This document shows, in pieces, positions 42,810-51,248 of a DNA stretch of 64,000 bases. Position 1 is the stretch's first letter. Each line of letters starts with the position of its first letter. Source of the DNA: Mucilaginibacter sp. PAMB04168. Lineage in GTDB: Bacteria; Bacteroidota; Bacteroidia; Sphingobacteriales; Sphingobacteriaceae. Under the pieces are notes generated by a model. That model was not told the DNA's origin. It did not search any database and saw only the letters and a program-made list of their open reading frames with translations. The DNA is taken from assembly GCF_039634365.2 (NCBI RefSeq), contig NZ_CP155079.2:434001-498000 (forward strand). The letters are read 5' to 3'. Made by a program: the position numbers and the translations under genes.

Positions 42810-43982
42810 TTATTCTGATTTGGGTTCACGTTTACTGCCTTCGTAAATAGTGTATTCCAGTAAGCGGCAGTCGAGCTTACCATTGTAAAATTCAATGCGG
42901 CGGCTGGCCTGTAAACCAATTTTTTTGGCCAAATCGGGGTTGCCCGTAAATACGTAACCTTTATAACCTTTGCATTGTTGCTTCAGGTAATCGCCTATGC
43001 GGGCGTAAGTGGCTTCGAGCTTAGTATGTGTGCCTAGGCGTTCGCCATACTCTGGGTTAAACATTACTATGCCATGTTGCTCGGGTACTTCGGTATCTGC
43101 GAAATCACAAACTGCAAAATCAATCAAATGTTCCACACCGGCGGTACGTGCGTTTTTTCGGGCAATATCCACTGCGTCGTCTGATATGTCGGTAGCGATG
43201 ATCTTAAAGCCGGTATCCTTGCGTGCTTTATCTTTTAGCTTGCGTCGCTCAGTAAAAAACACCTGCTCATCATAACCCATAAAATGCATAAAGGCATAGT
43301 TCATCCTGAACAGGCCGGGGCTTTTATCGGTGGCCAGCAGGGCTGCCTCAATAGCCAGGGTGCCCGAGCCGCACATGGGATTGATAAAGGTGCTTTGTTT
43401 ATCCCAACCGGTCGACATGATAGTGGATGCCGCCAGTGCTTCCAGCATGGGGGCTTTGCCTGGTATTTTGCGATAGCTGTGCTTGGCCAGCGTTTCGCCC
43501 GAGGTGTCAACAAAAATATCTGCCTTGTTATCCTGCCAGTACAAGTGCAGTACGGCCTTGTTAAGCTCCGGGCCAGAATTTGGCCGGATGCCTTTCTGTG
43601 CCTTGATGCGATCAACTACCGCGTCTTTCACCTTAACATTTGCAAACAGCGGCGTGCGTATATGCTCATTATTTACGTTAGAGGTGATGGAAAAATAGCC
43701 GCTAAAATCGATTAGCTTTTCCCACTCTATCTGTACCAGTTCATCATACAGCTGTTGCGGATCTTCTGCCTCAAAGCTTTTGAGCAGGTATAATATCTGG
43801 CTGGCGCAGCGTAAATTAAGGTTTAGCGGGATGCAGTCGTTTACCGTTCCAACCAGCTCAACACCGGTTTGAAACGTTCTTTTTATAGTGTAGCCCAAAG
43901 CCTCAACCTCTTGTTGCAGGTACGGCGAAAGGCGTTTATTGCAAGTAATAATTATTTTACTCTCAGTGTTAAAAATTTGCAT
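42810..43982 (-). CDS. THUMP-domain rRNA methyltransferase (RlmL-like)
   Basis: 390 aa: N-terminal ferredoxin-like and THUMP domains (about 1-160) and a class I SAM methyltransferase (about 165-385). SAM motif NPMCGSGTLAIEAALLA, DISDDAV and catalytic motif IVMFNPEYGERLG. Relatives make N2-methylguanosine in 23S rRNA. The motif IV reads NPEY rather than the usual NPPY. Confidence 0.9.
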   Translation of the reverse strand: MQIFNTESKIIITCNKRLSPYLQQEVEALGYTIKRTFQTGVELVGTVNDCIPLNLNLRCASQILYLLKSFEAEDPQQLYDELVQIEWEKLIDFSGYFSITSNVNNEHIRTPLFANVKVKDAVVDRIKAQKGIRPNSGPELNKAVLHLYWQDNKADIFVDTSGETLAKHSYRKIPGKAPMLEALAASTIMSTGWDKQSTFINPMCGSGTLAIEAALLATDKSPGLFRMNYAFMHFMGYDEQVFFTERRKLKDKARKDTGFKIIATDISDDAVDIARKNARTAGVEHLIDFAVCDFADTEVPEQHGIVMFNPEYGERLGTHTKLEATYARIGDYLKQQCKGYKGYVFTGNPDLAKKIGLQASRRIEFYNGKLDCRLLEYTIYEGSKREPKSE

Positions 43983-44060
43983 GTTAAGCGCAAATTTAGG
44001 ATTAAAATATGCTGAAAATGCAATCTTAAAATATTAACTTTACGTTTTATAAGCAAGATT

Positions 44061-44423
44061 ATGGATATTAAAGGTAAAGTACACGAAGTATCGCCAACCC
44101 AACAGGTTACGGAATCGTTAAAGAAGAGAGAGCTGGTTGTTGAATATATAGAGAATCCGCAATACCCTGAGTACATTAAATTTGAAGCAATTCAGGACCG
44201 TTGCAATTTATTGGATAACGTACGTGTGGGTGATGATGTGGAGGTGTTTTTCAACCTTCGCGGTCGCCCATGGACTGACAAAACCGGTAAAAAAAGCTAT
44301 TTTAACTCTCTGCAGTTATGGCGTATTAATGTATTAAGCGGCGGTGCAGCAAGCGCAACCCCTGAGTACGCTCCACCGGTTGATATTAACGCAGCTCCAG
44401 ATGATGACGATCTGCCGTTCTAA
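44061..44423 (+). CDS. DUF3127 OB-fold protein with an SSB-like tail
   Basis: 120 aa. DUF3127 family: VEYIENPQYPEYIKFEAIQDRC and RGRPWTDKTGKKSYFNSLQLWR (positions 28-49, 68-89). A disordered linker ends in DDDDLPF, close to the DDDIPF tip with which single-stranded DNA-binding proteins recruit repair and replication enzymes. A role in DNA binding or as an SSB partner is inferred. Divergent from the methyltransferase gene. Confidence 0.85.
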   Translation: MDIKGKVHEVSPTQQVTESLKKRELVVEYIENPQYPEYIKFEAIQDRCNLLDNVRVGDDVEVFFNLRGRPWTDKTGKKSYFNSLQLWRINVLSGGAASATPEYAPPVDINAAPDDDDLPF

Positions 44424-44455
44424 CCGGTTGTCGTAATATAGACACAAGATGATAC

Positions 44456-44489
44456 AAAAGGCCATTTGAATAAATCAAATGGCCTTTTT
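44456..44489 (+). terminator. Terminator after the DUF3127 gene
   Basis: Perfect 14-bp stem AAAAGGCCATTTGA/TCAAATGGCCTTTT with a five-base loop and a T tail. Confidence 0.9.
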
Positions 44490-44575
44490 GATTATATGAT
44501 TTGCAATGCGTTTTTCATTTAGCAGCAGGCGTTAATTTAGTAAACTTTAATAGTGTTAAAAATTGTTAAAGAAAC

Positions 44576-44604
44576 TTTGCTGAGCCTTAATAACATTATT
44601 TTTG
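44576..44604 (+). promoter_or_regulatory. Bacteroidota-type promoter for the two-component operon
   Basis: TTTG at 44576-44579 and TATTTTTG (TAnnTTTG exact) at 44597-44604, 17 bp apart, slightly short of the usual 19. The ATG is seven bases after the -7 box, which would give an almost leaderless message. Confidence 0.35.
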
Positions 44605-44611
44605 TGATACA

Positions 44612-46420
44612 ATGAAAAAGACGAGTATAGGATTAATTATTGGCCTGATGGGGTTTGCCCTGTTAGGCGTAATTGCTATGCAGTATTTTTTTCTGCGACA
44701 GTCTTACAAGCAGCAATCTGAGCTGTTTGACCGTGATGTGGCCGAGGCGCTTAATGTTGTTCAAGACAAATTAAAACAACATGATGCTAACCGTTTCTTA
44801 AATGACAGGGCCAATGGCGTCAAAACGCGTAAAATTACCCGTTATACGCTATCCAAAAAGAAAAGTGATTCCATAACAGAGGCATTGGTTAACAGCAAAA
44901 AACTGTCAGATAAAAGCAAAGCGCTGCACGACCTCAAAATATCGATGCTGCGCGATAGCCTGCAACGTATTTTACTAAGCAGTAAAGTAGATGAAGAGCT
45001 TTACGGCGAACCGCAGGAAGGCATGGTTAATGTACGTTTAAGGGTCGAAGAGTTTACCGATGAGCTGGGCTTTGTACACCAGCGCCCCCTGCCACCCGAA
45101 ATTACCGATATTACCAAGCCCAAAAAGCTGCGAAAATATGATACGTCTTTCTATACCTACCCTGACCCTGTACTGGGCCGTCAGGTAGTAGCCGTAACGC
45201 ACATTAACCCCCTCTGGCAACGCGAGCACGAGCGTAGGCTGAAGCAAAAGCGCATTAGTCAGATTAGGCAAATGCTCAAAGCTGATTCACTGGCGCAGCT
45301 CAAAAATGTAGATGTAACTGTAATGGCCAAACTGGCCGAAGAATATAACAAAGCTGATCAGCCACTCAAAGAGCGTATTGATCCGTTTTTTCTCGATTCG
45401 CTCCTGCGTTTAGAATTGCGTAACAAAGGCATCAGTTTGCCCCCTAGTTATGAGGTAACCTCTGCCAATAACGATTCGCTCCTGTTTTCAAAAGCCTATG
45501 ATATTGTTGGCGAAAGGCCTGTTTTTAATGTGGCCGACACTTATGAAACGACCATCTTTGCCCAAGATGTAATCAATGATCCGGGTAAAATACGAATGTT
45601 TTTCCCCGACAAGAACTCGCATATCTTAAACACCATGACCTACATGCTGTCTATCAGCGGCGGGCTGTTGCTGGTGCTTATCTTTTGTTTCGGATATACC
45701 ATCTTTTCTATCCTTAAGCAAAAGAAAATATCGGAGATGAAAACCGATTTCATCAACAACATGACACATGAGTTTAAAACACCGGTATCAACTATCATGA
45801 TTGCCAGTGAGGCCTTACAGGATAAAGAGATTATTGAAGATAAAGCCCGTGTAGCCCGGTTGGCCAATATTATTTACGAGGAGAACGAGCGCCTGGGCAG
45901 CCATATAGAGCGGGTGCTGAACATTGCCCGTATTGAGAAGAACGACTTTAAACTGGATAAGAAACCGGTTGATGTGAATGACCTGATTGTAGAGGTGCTG
46001 GATAGCATGCAGCTTATTTTGCAGAAAAGCAATGCACAGGTTGATTTGCACCTTGATGCAGACGATGCCGTAATAGAGGCCGACGAGCTGCACTTCTCGA
46101 ACGTAATTTATAACCTGATAGATAATGCCATTAAATACAGCCGCGAAAACCCGGAACTAACCATTACCACGCTCAACAAAGGTGGTCAGTTGGTTGTAAG
46201 GGTGGCCGATAGGGGTATAGGTATGAGCCGCGACCAGCAGGCTAAGATATTTGAGCAGTTTTACCGCGTACCAACCGGTAACCTGCACGATGTAAGGGGC
46301 TTTGGGCTTGGCCTGAGCTATGTGAACACCATTGTTAAGCGCCTGGAGGGAATGATTAGTGTGCGGTCGGAGAAAGAAAAAGGCTCTGAGTTTGAACTGA
46401 AATTCAACATTGCTGCATGA
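44612..46420 (+). CDS. Membrane sensor histidine kinase
   Basis: 602 aa: helix at 8-26, extracytoplasmic domain to about 340, helix at 345-367, HisKA with His386 (MTHEFKTPVSTI), and HATPase (NLIDNAIKYS, DRGIGM, GFGLGLSYV). Its last four bases overlap the following response-regulator gene (ATGA), a clear cognate pair resembling Bacteroidota RprX-type kinases. The signal is unknown. Confidence 0.93.
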   Translation: MKKTSIGLIIGLMGFALLGVIAMQYFFLRQSYKQQSELFDRDVAEALNVVQDKLKQHDANRFLNDRANGVKTRKITRYTLSKKKSDSITEALVNSKKLSDKSKALHDLKISMLRDSLQRILLSSKVDEELYGEPQEGMVNVRLRVEEFTDELGFVHQRPLPPEITDITKPKKLRKYDTSFYTYPDPVLGRQVVAVTHINPLWQREHERRLKQKRISQIRQMLKADSLAQLKNVDVTVMAKLAEEYNKADQPLKERIDPFFLDSLLRLELRNKGISLPPSYEVTSANNDSLLFSKAYDIVGERPVFNVADTYETTIFAQDVINDPGKIRMFFPDKNSHILNTMTYMLSISGGLLLVLIFCFGYTIFSILKQKKISEMKTDFINNMTHEFKTPVSTIMIASEALQDKEIIEDKARVARLANIIYEENERLGSHIERVLNIARIEKNDFKLDKKPVDVNDLIVEVLDSMQLILQKSNAQVDLHLDADDAVIEADELHFSNVIYNLIDNAIKYSRENPELTITTLNKGGQLVVRVADRGIGMSRDQQAKIFEQFYRVPTGNLHDVRGFGLGLSYVNTIVKRLEGMISVRSEKEKGSEFELKFNIAA

Positions 46421-47109
46421 AGAGAATACTATTGGTAGAAGACGACCCTAACCTGGGCAACCTGCTGCAAGATTACTTACAACTGAAAGGCAAGTTTGAC
46501 GTAGTGCTGAGTAAAGATGGTGAGGCCGGCTTGCGGGAGTTTACCAAGAGTGATTTTGATTTGCTGATACTCGATGTAATGATGCCCAAAAAAGATGGCT
46601 TTACCCTTGGTAAAGAGATCCGTAAGCTAAACCAGCAAGTGCCTATTATTTTTGCTACTGCCAAGGGAATGATGGAAGACAAAACCCAAGCCTTTAACCT
46701 TGGCGGCGACGACTATATAACCAAACCCTTTCGTATCGAAGAACTGCTGTTGCGTATTAATGCCTTGCTCAAGCGTACGGCTACAGGCGGTACTAAGGAA
46801 GAAGAAAAACCCACGCAGTTTAAAATAGGTAAATACGACTTCGATTTTACCGCTCAGGTAATACAATCAGACAGCGGCGTACAGAAGCTGTCCACTAAAG
46901 AAGCGGCATTATTGCGCTTGTTGTGCCTGCATAAAAATGAAGTACTTACCCGCGAGGAAGCGCTGCTTAATATATGGAATGACGACAATTACTTCAATGG
47001 TCGCAGTATGGACGTTTTTCTGAGCAAGATTCGCAAATACTTAAAAGATGATTCACGTGTGGAAATCATCAATGTTCATGGTCGCGGGTATAAATTATTA
47101 GTGAATTAA
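46417..47109 (+). CDS. OmpR-family response regulator
   Basis: 230 aa. Receiver with Asp53 (LLILDVMMPKKDG) and Lys103 (TKPFRIEE), and a winged-helix DNA-binding domain from about 133 (LSTKEAALLRLLCLHKNEVLTREEAL, written as 153-178; VHGRGYKL). Translationally coupled to the kinase upstream. Confidence 0.95.
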   Translation: MKRILLVEDDPNLGNLLQDYLQLKGKFDVVLSKDGEAGLREFTKSDFDLLILDVMMPKKDGFTLGKEIRKLNQQVPIIFATAKGMMEDKTQAFNLGGDDYITKPFRIEELLLRINALLKRTATGGTKEEEKPTQFKIGKYDFDFTAQVIQSDSGVQKLSTKEAALLRLLCLHKNEVLTREEALLNIWNDDNYFNGRSMDVFLSKIRKYLKDDSRVEIINVHGRGYKLLVN

Positions 47110-47132
47110 TTTCCGCTGCTTTGTGCATTGTG

Positions 47133-47170
47133 TAAAGTGGGTTCGCATAATTTTCAAAGATTCCACTTTA
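47133..47170. repeat. Inverted repeat after the response-regulator gene
   Basis: TAAAGTGG/CCACTTTA with a 22-base loop, 23 bp after the stop codon. Possible weak terminator. Confidence 0.3.
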
Positions 47171-47255
47171 TGAGCCTCTATTTTAGCTCTCGTTGTAAAA
47201 AAAAGCCCTTTTCGTAACAAAGTTTTTAAGGCTTATTGCGATATGTTGTGTTTTA

Positions 47256-47295
47256 TTTGAATAAGTTTGTTAAATCGATAACAAACTTATTCAAA
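47256..47295. promoter_or_regulatory. 17-bp perfect inverted repeat at the M28 peptidase start
   Basis: Arms TTTGAATAAGTTTGTTA and TAACAAACTTATTCAAA with a six-base loop. The right arm ends two bases before the ATG at 47298, so the whole ribosome-binding region would be paired in the RNA. It may be a translational switch, an operator, or a terminator of upstream transcription. Confidence 0.7.
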
Positions 47296-47297
47296 AT

Positions 47298-48857
47298 ATG
47301 AAAAAATCTTTACTTTTTTCGTTGCTAACGGCAGGTATTAGCCTTTCTGCAGCAGCACAAGAGGCGGTTGATCAGGCAATCGTACAAAAAATACGTAATG
47401 AGGGTTTAAAAAACTCACAGGTTATGAAAACTGCGTTCTACTTAACGGATGTAGCCGGTCCGCGTTTATCTGGTTCGCCAGGCTTAAAAAATGCACAAAA
47501 CTGGGCAGTAAAAGAATTGCAGAGCTACGGCCTGGTTAACGCTAAACTGGAACCTTGGGGCAAATTTGGTAAAGGCTGGCAGGTGAACAAAAACTATGCA
47601 GCTATTACAGTGCCCTACTACCATGCTATTATTGCCATCCCTAAAGCCTGGACCAGCAGCACTAAGGGCCTAATCAAAGGCGATGTGGTACTGGTAAAAG
47701 TAGATACCCTAACCGATCTGGCTAAATACAAAGGGCAATTAGGCGGCAAAATCATCGTATTCGACCAGGCTAATGCTTTGGTGCGTAGCAAGAACCCAGA
47801 TGCCTCACGCTATACCGATGAGGAGTTAGCCAAAATGGCTGCTGTAACACCACAAGCTGGTGGTAGGGGCCAAAGGGCGGGCAACCCGCAAATGGAGGCA
47901 TTTATGGCCGCGCGCCGTAAGGCCGCCGCTATGCGTGGCGCTATCAGCAGCTTTTTACAGCAGGAGAACGCCGCTTTAATATTAAGCCAGGGCCGTGGTA
48001 CCGATGGTACGGTGTTCACCACTAACGGCGCATCATATGCCGATACAGCAAAAGCGGCTTTGCCGGAGCTGGAAACCAGCGGCGAAGATTACCTGCGCAT
48101 AGTACGCCTGCTACGTGCCGGCCAAAAGGTGCAAATGGAAGCCGATGTGCAAACGCAATTTTACACCGACGATATGCAAGGATATAACGTAATTGCTGAA
48201 ATACCGGGCACCGATAAAAAGCTGAAAGAGCAGGTGGTTATGTTAGGCGGCCACTTTGATTCATGGCACGCCGGTACGGGGGCTACCGATAATGCTGCAG
48301 GCAGTGCGGTAATGATGGAGGCCATGCGTATCCTGAAAACTATTGGCTTTAAACCTAAACGTACTATCCGTATTGCGCTTTGGAGTTCAGAAGAGCAAGG
48401 TTTGTTTGGCTCGAGGGGTTATGTGGCCCAGCACTTTGGTAAACGCGATACTTTAAAGGCTGAGCAGGCCAAGGTATCGGCTTACTATAACCTGGATAAC
48501 GGTACCGGTAAAATCCGTGGCGTATACCTGCAAGGTAATGCAGCTGTTGGCCCAATTTTCCAGAGCTGGTTAGCGCCGTTTAACGATTTGGGCGCCACTA
48601 CGGTTACCATCAGTAATACGGGTGGTACCGATCATCAGTCATTTGATGCCGTGAACATACCCGGCTTCCAGTTCATTCAGGATGGTATGGATTATAACAC
48701 CCGCACTCACCATAGCAACCAGGACACTTATGACCGTTTAGTGGAAGACGACCTTAAACAGGCCGCTACCATTGTTGCCTCATTTGTGTATAATACAGCT
48801 CAACGTGCTGAGATGCTGCCACGTAAAGAAGCAGTTAAAGCAACCGGCACCAACTAA
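47298..48857 (+). CDS. Secreted M28-family zinc metallopeptidase
   Basis: 519 aa: signal peptide (cleaved near AAA-Q), a PA-domain insert (about 120-250) and the M28 catalytic domain with zinc ligands in GGHFDSWHAGTGATDNAAG, the catalytic/ligand acids of SSEEQGLFGS and YNLDNGTG, and the final His in TDHQSFDAVNIPGF. Family members are exported aminopeptidases or carboxypeptidases. Preceded by the inverted repeat described separately and followed by a terminator. Confidence 0.93.
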   Translation: MKKSLLFSLLTAGISLSAAAQEAVDQAIVQKIRNEGLKNSQVMKTAFYLTDVAGPRLSGSPGLKNAQNWAVKELQSYGLVNAKLEPWGKFGKGWQVNKNYAAITVPYYHAIIAIPKAWTSSTKGLIKGDVVLVKVDTLTDLAKYKGQLGGKIIVFDQANALVRSKNPDASRYTDEELAKMAAVTPQAGGRGQRAGNPQMEAFMAARRKAAAMRGAISSFLQQENAALILSQGRGTDGTVFTTNGASYADTAKAALPELETSGEDYLRIVRLLRAGQKVQMEADVQTQFYTDDMQGYNVIAEIPGTDKKLKEQVVMLGGHFDSWHAGTGATDNAAGSAVMMEAMRILKTIGFKPKRTIRIALWSSEEQGLFGSRGYVAQHFGKRDTLKAEQAKVSAYYNLDNGTGKIRGVYLQGNAAVGPIFQSWLAPFNDLGATTVTISNTGGTDHQSFDAVNIPGFQFIQDGMDYNTRTHHSNQDTYDRLVEDDLKQAATIVASFVYNTAQRAEMLPRKEAVKATGTN

Positions 48858-48877
48858 TACAGTTTGAACTTATTCAT

Positions 48878-48918
48878 AACAAAAACGGCCTGCCTTATAG
48901 GGAGGCTGTTTTTGTTTT
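48878..48918 (+). terminator. Terminator after the M28 peptidase gene
   Basis: AACAAAAACGGCCT/AGGCTGTTTTTGTT (one G-U pair), 11-base loop, T-rich 3' arm. Confidence 0.75.
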
Positions 48919-48931
48919 GGATAGGTATTAA

Positions 48932-49123
48932 TTAAGGTTGTAGCTTAATAGCGGTGTAATAAAGCGTTCCACCTGGCAAGCCTCGTGCAAAACGTCTTTT
49001 TTCAACAAAAGACAACAGTTGCCCCACCTTTAAAATCCTGCATTTGTTTCCAACTAGAGGCCACGCGCCCTCCTTAATCACATTAAACAAAAACTTTATT
49101 GGTATTAAAAATCTTTTAAGCAT
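48932..49123 (-). CDS. Possible small protein (63 aa)
   Basis: ATG-started frame encoding a basic, partly hydrophobic peptide (FLIPIKFLFNVIKEGAW). No family recognised. It fills most of the 298-bp gap between two plus-strand genes. Could be real or chance. Confidence 0.25.
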   Translation of the reverse strand: MLKRFLIPIKFLFNVIKEGAWPLVGNKCRILKVGQLLSFVEKRRFARGLPGGTLYYTAIKLQP

Positions 49124-49155
49124 ACTTTTAGCGCTTTAAAATTTGCTGATAACCA

Positions 49156-50205
49156 TTGAATCTATTTCTCACAATATACGCCTGCTTTCTGTTCTGTTGT
49201 ACGCTGCTGCCCCTGGTACGTAACGATTATTGGATTTTTAGGGTGTTTGATTACCCCAGGCTGCAAAAGCTGGCACTGGTACTCCTTTGCCTTGTTTTAT
49301 GGGCGGTATTTTACCATGGCCTCGTTTTAGTTTACTGGGGCATTGGCCTGGCTCTTTTACTTAATGCTGCATACTTGTTAAGCCTTATTTTACCGTTTAC
49401 TGCCTTAGGCAAAAAGCAGGTATTGGCTGCCGGTGCACCCATCCCCGAACAAAGCATAAGCCTGATGATTGCCAACGTTTACGAGTTTAATCCGAACAAG
49501 GAAGGCTGTGTTGCGGAGGTACGAAAAGCCGACCCTGATGTGGTGATCTTATTGGAAGCCAATGAGGTTTGGGAGCAGCACACACGGGTATTGGAGAACG
49601 ATTATGCTTACCATGTAAAAGTGCCATTAAATAATACCTACGGGCTTATCTTGTACGCTAAACTGGAGTTAAGCGATACGGAGGTTAAATACCTGGTGGA
49701 GGAAGGCATTCCTTCTATACATACTAAAATACGCTTACCTAATGGCCAACAAATACAGTTTTATGCGGTGCACCCTACACCGCCCGTACCCAATGAGAAC
49801 GTACGGTCGACCGAGCGCGATAAGGAACTTTTAATAATAGCCGATTTAGCTAAGGCCAGCAATTTACCCGTTATTGTAGCCGGCGATTTAAATGATGTGG
49901 CCTGGAGTCATACTACTGAGCTTTTTTTGAAAATGAGCGGCTTGCTTGACCCGCGTCGGGGCCGCGGTTTTTTTAATTCGTTTAATGCGCATTATCCGTT
50001 TCTGCGCTTTCCGCTCGATCATGCTTTCTCTTCAACGCATTTTAAGCTGCGGCAAATAAAACGCCTGCATAATTTTGGATCAGATCATTTTCCGATTTTC
50101 CTTAACCTGCAGTACGAGCAGCTGGCCGCTGTTGAACAGAAACCTATGCAACCAGATGCCGATGAAATTGAGGAAGCGGAAGAGAAAAAGGCAAAAGAAG
50201 TATAG
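49156..50205 (+). CDS. Membrane-anchored endonuclease/exonuclease/phosphatase-family protein
   Basis: 349 aa, TTG start. Three N-terminal helices (about 1-85), then an EEP domain: IANVYEFNP, DPDVVILLEANEVW, FYAVHPTPPV, VAGDLNDVAWS and GSDHFPIFLNL, which together carry the metal and catalytic His/Asp/Asn residues. The C terminus is an acidic Lys/Glu tail. The orientation of the anchor suggests action at the outer face of the inner membrane. Substrate (nucleic acid, lipid or sugar phosphate) unknown. Confidence 0.87.
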   Translation: MNLFLTIYACFLFCCTLLPLVRNDYWIFRVFDYPRLQKLALVLLCLVLWAVFYHGLVLVYWGIGLALLLNAAYLLSLILPFTALGKKQVLAAGAPIPEQSISLMIANVYEFNPNKEGCVAEVRKADPDVVILLEANEVWEQHTRVLENDYAYHVKVPLNNTYGLILYAKLELSDTEVKYLVEEGIPSIHTKIRLPNGQQIQFYAVHPTPPVPNENVRSTERDKELLIIADLAKASNLPVIVAGDLNDVAWSHTTELFLKMSGLLDPRRGRGFFNSFNAHYPFLRFPLDHAFSSTHFKLRQIKRLHNFGSDHFPIFLNLQYEQLAAVEQKPMQPDADEIEEAEEKKAKEV

Positions 50206-50327
50206 CGAAACTAAGCAGGTTGTCGGAGGTAACTTAAAGCCGAAATTTAATTAGCAGGAGCGGGGTAAACAGCTTTGAAGTATGCTTGTTGATTGAACGG
50301 TGCTTATTGGCAGATAAGTTTTATAAT

Positions 50328-51017
50328 ATGCAAAAAGTTATTGTATTAACAGGAGCAGGCATTAGTGCAGAGAGTGGCTTAAAAACCTTTAGAGACAGCG
50401 ATGGGCTTTGGGAAGGGTATGATATTGAGGAAGTAGCCACGCCCCACGGCTGGCAGCGTAACCCGGCGCTAGTGCAGGAGTTTTATAACATGCGCCGAAA
50501 ATCGGTACTGGAAGCGCAACCCAACGCGGCTCATTACGCGCTGGCTCGTTTGCAGGATAAGTATGATGTAACCATTGTTACGCAGAATATTGATGATTTG
50601 CATGAGCGGGCCGGCTCAAAACAGGTGGTGCATTTGCATGGTATCATCACACGGTCGCAATCGAGCATTAACCCAAAGCTTACTTACCCAATTGAGGGTT
50701 GGAAGATAAACATGGACGAGGTTTGTGAACTGGGATCGCCTCTGCGCCCGCATGTGGTGTGGTTTGGCGAGGATGTGCCTATGATTAGTAAGGCTGCACA
50801 ACTATGTACCACTGCCAATATTTTCATGCTTGTAGGTACGTCACTAGCCGTTTACCCGGCTGCTGGCTTAATTGATTACGTACCTGCTGATGTTCCAAAA
50901 TATATTATAGACCCACACATACCTTATGTACGCAGCGGTGGCGAAGTGCATAAAATAGAAGCTAAAGCTACAATAGGTGTACCCCAGGTGATTGAGGCAT
51001 TAATGAACATGCTATAG
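50328..51017 (+). CDS. cobB: Sir2-family NAD-dependent protein deacylase
   Basis: 229 aa. GAGISAESGLKTFRD at 9-23, NIDDLH near 87, catalytic His104 (HLHG) and GTSLAVYPAA. Tyr53 and Arg56 (YNMR) match the YxxR signature of class III sirtuins that remove succinyl or malonyl groups. The four zinc-binding cysteines usual in sirtuins are absent. The ATG at 50328 gives the family N terminus. Confidence 0.92.
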   Translation: MQKVIVLTGAGISAESGLKTFRDSDGLWEGYDIEEVATPHGWQRNPALVQEFYNMRRKSVLEAQPNAAHYALARLQDKYDVTIVTQNIDDLHERAGSKQVVHLHGIITRSQSSINPKLTYPIEGWKINMDEVCELGSPLRPHVVWFGEDVPMISKAAQLCTTANIFMLVGTSLAVYPAAGLIDYVPADVPKYIIDPHIPYVRSGGEVHKIEAKATIGVPQVIEALMNML

Positions 51018-51248
51018 CAATTATATCAAATCGAAAGCCCCGCATCGTGGCCAAATGGTAAAGGAACTGGCGCCCCAGCTTTCTGCAGATATTTTTTGCG
51101 GTGAGCTTCTACCGTGTTCAGGATAATAAACTCCCCTGAACTATATTATTTCATATATTAAGTAATCAAATAATACAGTGATTAATCAGTATGTTGTATG
51201 GTTGGGCTGCCCAATAATAATTTATTGCTTAAGCCGCTAATAACCATT

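Noticed and set aside
47256..47295. Invertible promoter flanked by inverted repeats
   Set aside because: The loop is only six bases, far too short to contain an invertible promoter.
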